The translations under genes and the position numbers were made by a program. Source: Rhodonellum sp041748555 (GTDB taxonomy: Bacteria > Bacteroidota > Bacteroidia > Cytophagales > Cyclobacteriaceae). Taken from it: a DNA stretch of 15,760 nt. Under the pieces are notes generated by a model, which did no database searches, had not been told where the DNA came from, and saw only the letters and a program-made list of their open reading frames with translations. Positions 1-7,680 of this stretch are shown one piece after another (the first letter of the stretch is position 1; every line of letters starts with the position of its first letter). Where the stretch lies: NCBI GenBank assembly GCA_041748555.1, contig JBGTDA010000016.1, positions 1 to 15,760 of the forward strand, given 5' to 3'.

Positions 1-1
1 T

Positions 2-715
2 ATCGATCCGACAGGCATGGCTCCTATAGAACCCAATGGAGGAATGACCTATGACGGGTACGTGGAAGTGGACAGGAGGGGGAATGTACATGGTGGTGGG
101 GCAGGAAGAAGATATACCGGGGAATCGAATGATTTATCCGACCCCGAGCATGGCAATGCGGTGTTTGTCGGGACGAACTATTCAGTAAATTCCAAAGGGA
201 AAAGGGTCGGTGGGATTCACAGATACATAGAATATGAGGATGGGTTTAGAAGGGATTTGCCGAATGGAGGACCAAGTAGAGGGGATGGGATTGATTGTCC
301 TAATTGTCCAAAAATAAATAATAATTTTGATCCTAAATATATAAATCCGGATGCATTCCCAGATTACGTAGGAGATATTGGGCTATTAGGGTATGTTGGT
401 GGAGGACCTGCAAAGGCCGGAATAAAAGCCGGATCTAAATGGGCAGCTAAGATGTTAAAAAAATACCCGGATGCAAACCTAGATTTCAAACAACTCGGAG
501 ACTACTGGAAGTATGCTGTCAATGTACCCGGAAAGAATGGGTATACGGTTTATACGAAATATATAAACGGCCAAGGAAACACAGTAAAATGGTTTCACGA
601 TACGTACGGTAAAACAGGTAAATTTCTTCATAGAGGTTGGACGGAAGGAAGTACAAAAGTCCACAAATGGTGGGATGGTTTTATCCAAACTATTGGGCCT
701 TATAAACCAAGATAG
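2..715 (+). CDS. Rhs/YD-repeat polymorphic toxin, C-terminal end (5' partial)
   Basis: The reading frame is open from base 2 and runs in from outside the window, so the gene is 5'-truncated by the window; 237 residues are visible. The first residues read IDPTGM, the typical end of the Rhs repeat-associated core in Bacteroidota (NPIRxIDPxGM), so everything after about residue 6 is the variable C-terminal region. It contains a Gly/Arg-rich stretch, a CPNCP motif (residues ~99-103), a short Gly/Ala-rich segment (~125-145) and a basic, aromatic C-terminus with several Tyr, Lys, His and Trp (YTVYTKY, KWFHDTYGKTGKFLHRGW). By family knowledge this position holds a toxin domain released after the Rhs shell. 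I cannot assign the toxin to a known fold; the Lys/His/Tyr/Arg-rich end would suit a nuclease but that is inference. The gene 2 bp downstream is the likely immunity gene. The internal ATG at 17 is not the true start. Confidence 0.8.
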   Translation: MDPTGMAPIEPNGGMTYDGYVEVDRRGNVHGGGAGRRYTGESNDLSDPEHGNAVFVGTNYSVNSKGKRVGGIHRYIEYEDGFRRDLPNGGPSRGDGIDCPNCPKINNNFDPKYINPDAFPDYVGDIGLLGYVGGGPAKAGIKAGSKWAAKMLKKYPDANLDFKQLGDYWKYAVNVPGKNGYTVYTKYINGQGNTVKWFHDTYGKTGKFLHRGWTEGSTKVHKWWDGFIQTIGPYKPR

Positions 716-717
716 AA

Positions 718-1146
718 ATGAAAAAGATATTTGGACCAAAGGATTTTATTATAATTCTAAATGAAATAACAGACCATGGTTATGACAGAAACTATGCTTC
801 AGTGATAGCCTCAGATTATATATTTGAAGAGAATCCAGAGTTTGAATTTTCAGAAGATTTTTCTAAGCAATATAATTTAATAATGGATTATCTATTTACT
901 GCTTATATTAATGATGATCAAGTGAATTTTGAAAGAATAGTTAATGATCTCAAAAAGGCTTCTGAATCCAATATATTAGAAAAAGAAGATATTGTCTATA
1001 TCCTTGAAAAGAAGACTATTGAAAAGTATGAAGATTTGTATAGAAGAAATAAAATCAATTATGATGTGTTTAGGAAACAGATTATAAAGCTTGGAGATAA
1101 GGATTTTAATTTTAATGCAATGATTGAAAAATATTTTGGTGCCTAA
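718..1146 (+). CDS. Putative immunity protein of the upstream Rhs toxin
   Basis: A 142-residue cytoplasmic protein without signal peptide or membrane segment, starting at an ATG 2 bp after the toxin stop codon, so almost certainly co-transcribed. It is rich in Glu, Asp, Lys and Ile and looks mostly alpha-helical (for example the stretch around residues 40-115). Its base composition is strikingly AT-rich compared with the Rhs core coding DNA, as is common for laterally moving toxin-immunity cassettes. I recognise no domain. The immunity role is inferred only from position, size, composition and the terminator directly after it. A net acidic protein opposite a basic toxin end fits a charge-complementary inhibitor, but this is speculation. 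Confidence 0.65.
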   Translation: MKKIFGPKDFIIILNEITDHGYDRNYASVIASDYIFEENPEFEFSEDFSKQYNLIMDYLFTAYINDDQVNFERIVNDLKKASESNILEKEDIVYILEKKTIEKYEDLYRRNKINYDVFRKQIIKLGDKDFNFNAMIEKYFGA

Positions 1147-1153
1147 CAAGCTT

Positions 1154-1200
1154 ATGCCCTGAATAGAATACCCTCTATTATAATTTTATAGGGCATTTTT
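1154..1200 (+). terminator. Rho-independent terminator after the toxin-immunity pair
   Basis: ATGCCCT (1154-1160) pairs with AGGGCAT (1190-1196), and an inner stem AATAGA/TCTATT (1162-1167 with 1174-1179) can form inside the loop. A T-run follows the outer right arm (1196-1200). It begins 8 bp after the immunity stop codon. The long loop makes it less compact than a classical terminator. Confidence 0.55.
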
Positions 1201-1239
1201 CTACGTACTAGAAGCCCGATAGAGATAAAGGTTTTTTTA

Positions 1240-1455
1240 ATGCGCCATTTTCTGTACATGCCTTTTATTGATGAACGTATCTAAAAAGATTTTGATAAGG
1301 TGCTTTCCTATTGGTTTGAGTAGTCTTTGGTAGATGAGTTAGGCAGACGCCGATTTCTACTTGCCGCCTTTCATGAGATATTTAGTCGTGGTATCTATTC
1401 CTGGCAAGTGGTTGAAGCAAGTCCGAAGATAGGTTGGACTTCTGCAATTGCATAA
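1240..1455 (+). pseudogene. Degenerate ORF, unknown origin
   Basis: From the ATG at 1240 one frame reads through about 71 codons interrupted by only two stop codons (in MPFIDERI*KDFDKV and SYWFE*SLVDELG) and ends with TAA at 1453-1455. The composition (FDKVLSYWF, ELGRRRFLLAAFHEIF) looks like real protein rather than random AT-rich sequence. I do not recognise the family. It could be a relic of a mobile-element or Rhs-associated gene that decayed together with the neighbouring Rhs module, or chance. Confidence 0.25.
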
Positions 1456-2290
1456 ATAACGAAAGCCGGCAGACCGATACGCAACACAACATCACCGCAG
1501 GCGGCGACAAGGTGGCCTGGCTGAATGCCGGAAGGGGGCGTGTCCTGGGGCCGAACGCAAGCAGGGAGGTACGCCATGGGGAGACCGTGAACCTTTCCGT
1601 CCACGGGAAATACGTCAACCTGAAAAAGCGAAGAAAGGCCAACAAGGCCTCCCTGCTTACGGCAGGATCGAGGGCGCGGATCATGACCGATTTGGGAGAG
1701 TTTTCAAGGTCAGGCGCGGGCAATCCGGTGACGGTACTGCAGCTGGTGGACCTGATCGCCCAGGATCTGCAGACAAAAAAGTCCCCGGAGGCCTATCTGT
1801 ACTATGCCTTGTACGATTCCGACAGCAACCTATATGACACAGGCAAGAAAGTCCTGACCAAAAAAGCGGAAAACCGTCATGAAGAATTGACCGAAAGCCT
1901 ATATATTAGCAAATCCGGTTATATGGAGACGTTTGTTGCCAATGAAACATCAGAAGATGTCTGGTTCGACAACTTCCGGATCCAGGTAGAACCTCCCCTG
2001 GTGGTACAGGAAACGCATTACGATCCTTGGGGCCTGGAGCTGACGGGGTTGGGATATATCTATAGTGGATTGCATGCGAACAGGGAGCTGTACAATGGGA
2101 AGGAGTACATAGAAGAAAACGGCCTGAACTATTACGATTACGGGGCCAGGATGTATAGCCTGTCCCGAATATCGGGAATCCGACCATAGGCAGATGGGGT
2201 GTGGAGGATCCGCTCTTCCAGCTATATAGAACCGGCATCCATTTGGTTTTTCTCTTTTACCAAATTGTTTCCTTTTTTAAGCTTTCATGA
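1434..2290 (+). pseudogene. Orphan Rhs core module, 5'-truncated and frameshifted
   Basis: The open frame (stop-free from 1416, first possible start the TTG at 1434) encodes a typical Bacteroidota Rhs segment: AWLNAGRGRVLGP, then PEAYLYYALYDSDSN, the ENRHEEL and ETSEDVWFDNFRI region, and the core signature VVQETHYDPWGLELTGLGY...YNGKEY...LNYYDYGARMYS. The frame then hits TAG at 2187-2189. The missing continuation, NPTIGRWGVEDPLFQLYR, is present in another frame from 2180 and runs to TGA at 2290, but diverges after FQLYR from the usual end leading to NPIRFIDPDG, so there is no toxin domain. There is no signal peptide and none of the long repeat region expected of a full Rhs protein. The DNA is visibly GC-richer than its surroundings. 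This is a non-functional leftover or a silent cassette beside the active locus at 2-1146. Confidence 0.8.
2158..2177. repeat. 20-bp palindrome-bearing insertion in the Rhs core
   Basis: The sequence GCCTGTCCCGAATATCGGGA contains the perfect inverted repeat TCCCGA-ATA-TCGGGA (2163-2177). Removing exactly these 20 bases fuses ATGTATA to ATCCGACC and restores the expected Rhs reading MYNPTIGRW in a single frame. The insertion therefore explains the frameshift. Its exact borders could slide by a base and its origin is unknown. Confidence 0.5.
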
Positions 2291-2302
2291 AGAATAGGCT
2301 AC

Positions 2303-2319
2303 ATGTTAATTTTTAACAT
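2303..2319. promoter_or_regulatory. Palindromic operator candidate upstream of the TonB receptor
   Basis: A perfect 7-bp inverted repeat ATGTTAA-TTT-TTAACAT, centred at 2311, 20 nt upstream of a TAATTTTG box. The same TGTTAA-NNN-TTAACA core recurs upstream of the PhoD-like gene at 7681-7695. The centre would lie near -42 from a start site around 2353, the place where class II Crp/Fnr activators bind. The regulator is not known from sequence. Confidence 0.45.
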
Positions 2320-2339
2320 ACTCCCGCAGGGGCGTCCTC

Positions 2340-2347
2340 TAATTTTG
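2340..2347 (+). promoter_or_regulatory. -7 promoter box of the TonB receptor gene
   Basis: TAATTTTG matches the Bacteroidota -7 consensus TAnnTTTG exactly and lies 25 bp before the ATG at 2373. No convincing TTTG -33 element is seen at the usual distance; the operator palindrome is near that position, consistent with activator-dependent transcription. Confidence 0.45.
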
Positions 2348-2372
2348 GGCAATAATCAACTTGTTCAAATCT

Positions 2373-5300
2373 ATGAATCTCAAAATTTTTACCCACAAAC
2401 TTTCCGTAACAATGATACTGCTGTTCAGTATCACGCTACAACAAAAAGCCTTTTCTCAGGCAGTCAATGCGACCGTTTCTGGAAAACTCACCGACACCAA
2501 CGGAGAAACTTTGGTAGGAGCCCAGATCCTTGTGAAAAATGAACTCACCGGATTTACAGCTGCCTCGGTCACGGGATTAACCGGAAACTACATTGTGACT
2601 CAGATTCCTTTGGGAATCAACTACACCGTTTCAGCCACGTACTTGGGATTTGGTTCCAAAACTTTGACGGGAATATCACTTAATCAGGGAGATAATATCA
2701 AGATCGACATTGTACTGAGTGAGCAAGCCCAAGAACTCAATGAAGTAAGTGTGATGGCCAATTCAATTGGCAACAATCTTGACAGACTGGGTAGCTCTAC
2801 AGCTGTCACAGCCAAAGATATGGCATCACTTCCGGTAAATGGCAGAAATTTCACTTCTCTGGTGGACCTTTCCCCCGTAGCAAATGGGAACAGCCTATTA
2901 GGTCAGCTGTTTTCATCCACCAACTATACAATCGATGGGATGACCAACCGCAGTCCACTTTCAAGTGGCTCAACTAACCGGGGTCCTTTTTCCATTTCTA
3001 TGGAGGCAATCAGGGAGTTCGAGGTAGTGACCAATGATTATGATGTGACCAACGGCCGTAGTGGTGGTGGCATTATCAGTGCCGTAACCAAATCGGGCAC
3101 CAACCGAGTCGAAGGTTCCGCTTTCTTTTTCAACCGTGCAGACTGGCTGGCCAGTAAGTATGACACCAGAGGAAATATCAGACAGAATGATTTCGCTATC
3201 CAGCAATACGGAGTGACTTTGGGTGGTCCGATTATCAAAGACAAACTCCATTATTTCATAGCGTATGATGGTCAGCGGGACGCAAGACCTTTGTTCATAG
3301 CCGATATCCGTACCCCCGAGGATGAAATCAGGTACAACCTGTCCCAAGAATCGCTGGATAGATATCTTCACATTTCCCGAGGCAAATATGGTGTTGCTGA
3401 CTCTCCACAGACAGGAAGTTTTGATAAAATCAGGTATTCTCATACCGCTTTTGCAAGACTGGATTACCAGATCAACCCATCCAATCTGCTTACTGTACGA
3501 AATAACTTTTCGTGGGATCTCAATAGTCAGGGGGTATCAGACAACTCTTCGATAAACTTGTATGAAGTATATGGAGACCATCTTTCCAAGGCCAACAGTT
3601 TGATGGCATCCCTACGAACTGTCCTTTCTCCGAACCTGACCAACGAACTTAAACTTCAATACCTCTACACCTTAGATGATGGCCGTCCAAGCACTCAACT
3701 TCCCGGCGAAAATATCCCAAGAGCAATTGTACAACGGGTGGAGTCTGTCGTAGATGAACGGAACGTCAACACAACCATACAGCTGGGAGGACAGCGTTAC
3801 CTTCCCGAAAGATTTGAATCCCATGTGTATCAACTGGTAAATAATCTTTACTACAACAAGGGAAGAACGAATTATACCTTTGGGATGGATATTTTGATGA
3901 ATAACCTTACCTCTTTGGCTACCAGTGAGTTTAACGGAAGATTTTATTTTACAGGCTTGGATAATTTTGATAATCTCCAACCTTACCGCTATGCAAGAGA
4001 AGTAGCACTGACTGATCCTACCGTGAAACAGACAATTTTCGGCGGTGGTCTTTATGCTCAGGCAGATACTGATTTGGGTCGGGGAATGAATTTGGTGTTA
4101 GGACTCAGAGGGGATTATACCACTTATAAAAATGCACCAAACTTCAACCAAAAAGTGTCTGATCAGTTAGGTTTGAGAACGGATGTCAAAACAGGCGGCT
4201 TTCAGATTCAGCCAAGGATGCAGTTTACCTGGGACATCAATGAGCGTCAGACGGATGTGATCAGAGTGGGAGCAGGTATTTTTGGATCGGCACTTAACAA
4301 CTACACGGATGTCAATAACCTGCAATTTGACGGTACCAAAATTGTGGCGGTGGATATAACCGGAGACGCCGTTCCAACTCCGAATTTTGTGTCCTATCGA
4401 AATGATGCTACAACTGCTCCCGGTGTGGAACTTTTGAATTCCCCTGATGTATCTCCGGTTACCACTATTAACATGAACAGTGAAGATCTGAAGGTTCCTA
4501 CTGTGTACAAAGGAAATGTGATGTACAGCAAAATCATCAACAACCGCTTACGCATAGGTGCCAATTTCATCGCATCGATTGCACGGAACAACTATATGTA
4601 CCTCGACCGCAATATAGTTGATGAGCCGTACTTCAGATTGCCAAATGAGGGGAACAGAGGTGTGTACGTGCCAAGCGAGACTATCAGTACAAATAACGGA
4701 AATGCCGACTGGACCCAAGGCCGTAAGACAACTGAATTGGGTAGGGTTCTCGAACTCGTCAGTGAAGGTAAAAACAACACCTATACAGTAGTATTGGATG
4801 GTACCTACCGATATTTTAAGGACGGACAGATAACTGTAAGTTATACCTGGAATGACTCTAAAGACAACACCTCTTTTAACGGAAACGTCGCAAACAGTGC
4901 AACGCTTTTTCAAGCTGTGATCGATGATCCAAGGGATCTTTCCCGATTGAGCTATTCAAACGGACAGTTTCGCGAAAAAGTGGTACTTTATGGTACGCTG
5001 CCGACATACAAAGGCTTTACTGTCGGAGTGCGCTACTCAGGTATTGGAGGAACCCGCTATTCCCTTTTGGTCAATGGAAATGTCAACGGGGATTTTGTAA
5101 ACTCAAACGACCTCGCATTTGTATTTGATCCCAATACTGCGGGATTGCCGGAAACGATCGGACAGGTTATGCAGGGAGTTTTGACAAATCCGGATAATCT
5201 TGCAAAGGATTACATTCAAAGTAGTTTAGGTCAGGTGGCAGTGAGAAATGGCGGAGAAAACGGATATTTCGGAAACTGGGATATCCGTTTAGCCAAAAAA

Positions 5301-5543
5301 GTTTTTTTCACCAAAGATAAAAAATCAGGTCTCGAATTGGGTGCCGATGTTTTCAATGTAGCCAACCTGCTCAACAAAGATTGGGGGACTACCAAAAATC
5401 TGGGTAACCAAAACCTGCTTACTATCCGAAATTTTGATCCGGTAAACAATCAATACATCTATGAGGTAAATCCAAATGTTGGTGTAGCAAATCCGGGTGG
5501 TACTCCTTACCAAATCCAAATATCCGGTAGAGTTTTCTTTTAA
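2373..5543 (+). CDS. TonB-dependent receptor, Oar-like, with carboxypeptidase-regulatory-like N-domain
   Basis: An outer-membrane protein of 1056 residues. I chose the ATG at 2373 over the in-frame TTG at 2361 because it directly begins a good signal peptide (hydrophobic core VTMILLFSI, cleavage likely after AFSQ at ~29). Residues ~33-116 form a carboxypeptidase-regulatory-like beta-sandwich (VSGKLTDTNGETLVGAQI ...GNYIVTQIPLG), followed by the ELNEVSVMA motif typical of the transition into the plug. The plug (~135-245) includes LPVNGRNFTSLVDLSPV, YTIDGM and EFEVVTNDYDVTNGRSGGGIISAVTKSGTN, the pattern of Oar-type receptors. The rest is a beta-barrel ending in QIQISGRVFF, with terminal Phe as expected for BAM recognition. 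Length is normal for the group. Substrate is unknown; no SusD partner lies beside it. Transport would be energised by TonB-ExbB-ExbD, and exbB/exbD homologues lie at 8464-10762. It forms its own transcription unit with a terminator at 5558. Confidence 0.92.
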   Translation: MNLKIFTHKLSVTMILLFSITLQQKAFSQAVNATVSGKLTDTNGETLVGAQILVKNELTGFTAASVTGLTGNYIVTQIPLGINYTVSATYLGFGSKTLTGISLNQGDNIKIDIVLSEQAQELNEVSVMANSIGNNLDRLGSSTAVTAKDMASLPVNGRNFTSLVDLSPVANGNSLLGQLFSSTNYTIDGMTNRSPLSSGSTNRGPFSISMEAIREFEVVTNDYDVTNGRSGGGIISAVTKSGTNRVEGSAFFFNRADWLASKYDTRGNIRQNDFAIQQYGVTLGGPIIKDKLHYFIAYDGQRDARPLFIADIRTPEDEIRYNLSQESLDRYLHISRGKYGVADSPQTGSFDKIRYSHTAFARLDYQINPSNLLTVRNNFSWDLNSQGVSDNSSINLYEVYGDHLSKANSLMASLRTVLSPNLTNELKLQYLYTLDDGRPSTQLPGENIPRAIVQRVESVVDERNVNTTIQLGGQRYLPERFESHVYQLVNNLYYNKGRTNYTFGMDILMNNLTSLATSEFNGRFYFTGLDNFDNLQPYRYAREVALTDPTVKQTIFGGGLYAQADTDLGRGMNLVLGLRGDYTTYKNAPNFNQKVSDQLGLRTDVKTGGFQIQPRMQFTWDINERQTDVIRVGAGIFGSALNNYTDVNNLQFDGTKIVAVDITGDAVPTPNFVSYRNDATTAPGVELLNSPDVSPVTTINMNSEDLKVPTVYKGNVMYSKIINNRLRIGANFIASIARNNYMYLDRNIVDEPYFRLPNEGNRGVYVPSETISTNNGNADWTQGRKTTELGRVLELVSEGKNNTYTVVLDGTYRYFKDGQITVSYTWNDSKDNTSFNGNVANSATLFQAVIDDPRDLSRLSYSNGQFREKVVLYGTLPTYKGFTVGVRYSGIGGTRYSLLVNGNVNGDFVNSNDLAFVFDPNTAGLPETIGQVMQGVLTNPDNLAKDYIQSSLGQVAVRNGGENGYFGNWDIRLAKKVFFTKDKKSGLELGADVFNVANLLNKDWGTTKNLGNQNLLTIRNFDPVNNQYIYEVNPNVGVANPGGTPYQIQISGRVFF

Positions 5544-5557
5544 TCAATATTAAGTAA

Positions 5558-5594
5558 AAGTCCAGCAACCCTCAAGTTGCTGGACTTCTTGGTT
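5558..5594. terminator. Rho-independent terminator, possibly bidirectional
   Basis: A perfect 12-bp stem, AAGTCCAGCAAC (5558-5569) with GTTGCTGGACTT (5575/5576-5586), and a loop of about 6 nt. It begins 14 bp after the TonB-receptor stop. T-rich sequence follows on the plus strand and TTTTACTTAA on the minus strand, so it may also stop leftward transcription coming from the Crp/Fnr gene about 230 bp away. Confidence 0.8.
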
Positions 5595-5814
5595 TATAAT
5601 CCTTTAAATTTTCAATAAACGGAAAAACCTATTCGGATGAAACCTCAGATTCAGTTTTGGTAATCATTTAGGGTATAACAAGCAACACAGCTTTAGAAAA
5701 GGTGGAGACACATATGGCAAACCTGCCTGCTCAATTCGAATATGGACCTTCTCAAAGAGGAAGCTTTATCCTGGAATCAAGAAATAATCCCTTGAAGTCA
5801 AATGAATATACATT

Positions 5815-6453
5815 TCAATCTTTTTTGCTTTTTTGTTCTCTGAAAGGTAATTTTTTGGATGTTTTAATTCCCAACAAATCCTCTCTGATCACCTTTGAGA
5901 CCGTCTGCCGGGTAAGTCCCGTCAGATCCGCAATGTCTTGAAAAGTAATCAATTTTAAAAGGTTAGTGGTGTGTCCGGAAGCATCTGAAATCTGATCCCG
6001 GAAGTAGGGCAGAATTCTTCTAACTTTTTCGGATGCATCCAAGCTCCTCACTGCATACAACCGGTCTTCGGCACGGCACCAACGACTGACCAATTCTTTG
6101 CAAAACCAATCTGAAAGCTTTGGGTGATGGTTTATCAGCCCTTTAAAAAATTCCGCATCATAGGTTCTTAATTCTGTTTTGGTTAGGGTTTTGGCGAATT
6201 CAAAAAATTGACCGTTTAGGTAATTGAGATTTCCGAAAAAATCCCCTGGCTTGAGGATGTCATAACAGACTTCCAAGCCTTCAGGAGAATAAGTGCCTAT
6301 TTTTACTGCTCCTCCCACGATTTCGAATATAGGAGTGATGCTTTGGGGAGGTTGGTAAATTAAATGGCCTTTTTCGAAACGGATGAACTCCATTGATTTG
6401 TTGCTTACCGTTATTCCCTCATCAACCATATAATAATATGGGCCGTATTTCAT
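5815..6453 (-). CDS. Crp/Fnr-family transcriptional regulator
   Basis: A 212-residue protein. The ATG at 6453 is preferred over a TTG at 6468 because GGGGA lies about 10 nt upstream. The N-terminal half is a cyclic-nucleotide-binding-like beta-roll (IFEIVGGAVKIGTYSPEG, then LKPGDFFGNL at ~67-76), followed by a dimerisation helix (~115-140) and a winged helix-turn-helix with recognition motif FQDIADLTGLTRQTVSKVIRE (~171-191). The C-terminus is Lys-rich. The Cys residues are few and not arranged as an Fnr iron-sulphur cluster, so oxygen sensing of that type is unlikely; the canonical Arg/Ser phosphate-binding pocket of Crp is not evident either, so the ligand is unknown. It reads in the same direction as the PhoD-like gene, 121 bp downstream of it. 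A degenerate copy of the TGTTAA palindrome precedes it, which permits autoregulation. Confidence 0.88.
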   Translation of the reverse strand: MKYGPYYYMVDEGITVSNKSMEFIRFEKGHLIYQPPQSITPIFEIVGGAVKIGTYSPEGLEVCYDILKPGDFFGNLNYLNGQFFEFAKTLTKTELRTYDAEFFKGLINHHPKLSDWFCKELVSRWCRAEDRLYAVRSLDASEKVRRILPYFRDQISDASGHTTNLLKLITFQDIADLTGLTRQTVSKVIREDLLGIKTSKKLPFREQKSKKD

Positions 6454-6501
6454 GGATTTTTTCCCCAAATTTCAGTTAAATCCCGGGAATTTATGTGCTA
6501 A

Positions 6502-6518
6502 TTTTAAAAACTTAACAT
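6502..6518 (-). promoter_or_regulatory. Degenerate TGTTAA operator-like site before the Crp/Fnr gene
   Basis: On the minus strand the sequence reads ATGTTAA-GTTT-TTAAAA: one intact half-site and one imperfect half-site with a 4-nt instead of 3-nt spacer. Its centre is about 57 bp from the start codon, similar to the 62 and 67 bp for the perfect copies before the TonB receptor and PhoD-like genes. AT-rich sequence makes chance occurrence quite possible. Confidence 0.2.
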
Positions 6519-6574
6519 GAATATAATTCTGTATGTGATTTGGTGTTGATGCTTCTTGCTTTGATAATATTCTC

Positions 6575-7621
6575 TTAAAATTTCCTTAAAAAAGATTCCT
6601 TCAAATAGAGGGAGTCAGCTTCTCCACGGATTTCCAAATCTACTTTTATCCCATCGTTTTGCCAGTCGAGGTGGATAAGACCGAAATTTAGATTTGCTAT
6701 CAATTCTCCCACCCGGTAGGAATTGGGTTCAAACTTGTAAGCACTCCAGGTGTGGGTCAGACCGCTGGAAGTAACATCATAGACCGGGTGGGAAATATCC
6801 GGAATTTCTATTTTACTTATTTCGGCTATGTGCCGGTCTCCGCTCAACAGGATTGATCCGTTGACTTGATAAGTTGTTAAAAGTTTTAAAAGCCTCTCTC
6901 TTTCATGTGGGAAATTAGCCCATTTTTCAAAGGGATGTTCATTGGATAGTATCTGAATGCCGGAGCCAATTACAGTGATTTTTGCAGTGCTGTTTTTCAA
7001 CTCTTCCTCCAACCAGCTCCATTGTTCCTCGCCTAGCATTGTTCCGGTCTCATTTGGTATATAGGTTCTGTTTTCCATCGTCAAACTGTCACGAAAGTAT
7101 CTTGCATCCAGCAAAATGATTTTGACTTTTTTACCGCTAGGTCCGTATTCATAGGCGCCGTAGGCCCCTTCTTTTTTTCTCAGGGGACTGTCCTGCGGAA
7201 TATCCAAAAAGTCATACATCAAATCCCGGCTTTCTTTTTTATAAGGATAATTCTTGCCTGCGTCATTTTTCCCATAGTCATGGTCATCCCAGATTCCGAC
7301 TATCGGAGCAACAGCCTTTAATTTTCTATAGCCTAAATTGTTGTTTTGCTGTTCATATTTAGCCTTGAGCAAAGGCATGGAATCGGTATCCCCGTAGATG
7401 TTGTCACCCAGCCAAACCCAGAGATCAGGCTGATGGGATATAATAGGATCCCATAAAACCTGCTCATCAAACTCGTGGTTGCAGGAACCAAATGCAATAG
7501 TTTTAAGAGCAGGCTCCTTATCAATTGTAGAAGTCTGATCTACTTTTGCTTGACTACAGGAAAAAAAAAGGGAAATTAGAATTAGAAGGGACCAAGCCCA
7601 ATGTTGATGGTATTTTCGCAT
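6575..7621 (-). CDS. PhoD-like metallophosphatase, predicted lipoprotein
   Basis: A 348-residue protein counted from the ATG at 7621, chosen because it starts a lipoprotein signal (MRKYH, hydrophobic core LLILISLFF, lipobox-like FFSC with Cys22); an upstream in-frame ATG at 7696 would add 25 residues that spoil this and overlap the candidate promoter. Alkaline phosphatase D / metallophosphatase motifs occur in order: FGSCN (44-48), LGDNIYGD (71-78), WDDHD (111-115), SGDRH (260-264) and SSGLTHTW (285-292). The Asp, Asn and His residues of these motifs are the expected metal ligands. Family members hydrolyse phosphomonoesters or phosphodiesters outside the cytoplasm, so it would be an envelope-anchored phosphatase; the substrate cannot be told. 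No N-terminal PhoD beta domain is present, as usual for this shorter Bacteroidota type. A candidate operator and -7 box lie 30-75 bp upstream. Confidence 0.88.
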   Translation of the reverse strand: MRKYHQHWAWSLLILISLFFSCSQAKVDQTSTIDKEPALKTIAFGSCNHEFDEQVLWDPIISHQPDLWVWLGDNIYGDTDSMPLLKAKYEQQNNNLGYRKLKAVAPIVGIWDDHDYGKNDAGKNYPYKKESRDLMYDFLDIPQDSPLRKKEGAYGAYEYGPSGKKVKIILLDARYFRDSLTMENRTYIPNETGTMLGEEQWSWLEEELKNSTAKITVIGSGIQILSNEHPFEKWANFPHERERLLKLLTTYQVNGSILLSGDRHIAEISKIEIPDISHPVYDVTSSGLTHTWSAYKFEPNSYRVGELIANLNFGLIHLDWQNDGIKVDLEIRGEADSLYLKESFLRKF

Positions 7622-7650
7622 TTTTGTATGTTTTATTCTTACGGTTATTG

Positions 7651-7658
7651 TAAAATTA
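7651..7658 (-). promoter_or_regulatory. -7 promoter box of the PhoD-like gene
   Basis: The minus strand reads TAATTTTA, seven of eight positions of TAnnTTTG, 29 bp before the ATG at 7621. It is nearly identical to the TAATTTTG box of the TonB receptor, and like that promoter it lacks an obvious TTTG -33 element. Confidence 0.35.
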
Positions 7659-7680
7659 ACTAAATGGTTTCGGGATATAT

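Noticed and set aside
2361..2372. TTG start for the TonB receptor, four codons upstream of the ATG
   Set aside because: The ATG at 2373 begins a normal signal peptide directly, and the TTG adds nothing to it.
5702..5941. 79-codon plus-strand frame before the Crp/Fnr gene end
   Set aside because: Its second half lies antisense to the regulator's helix-turn-helix coding region, and no homology or initiation signal supports it.
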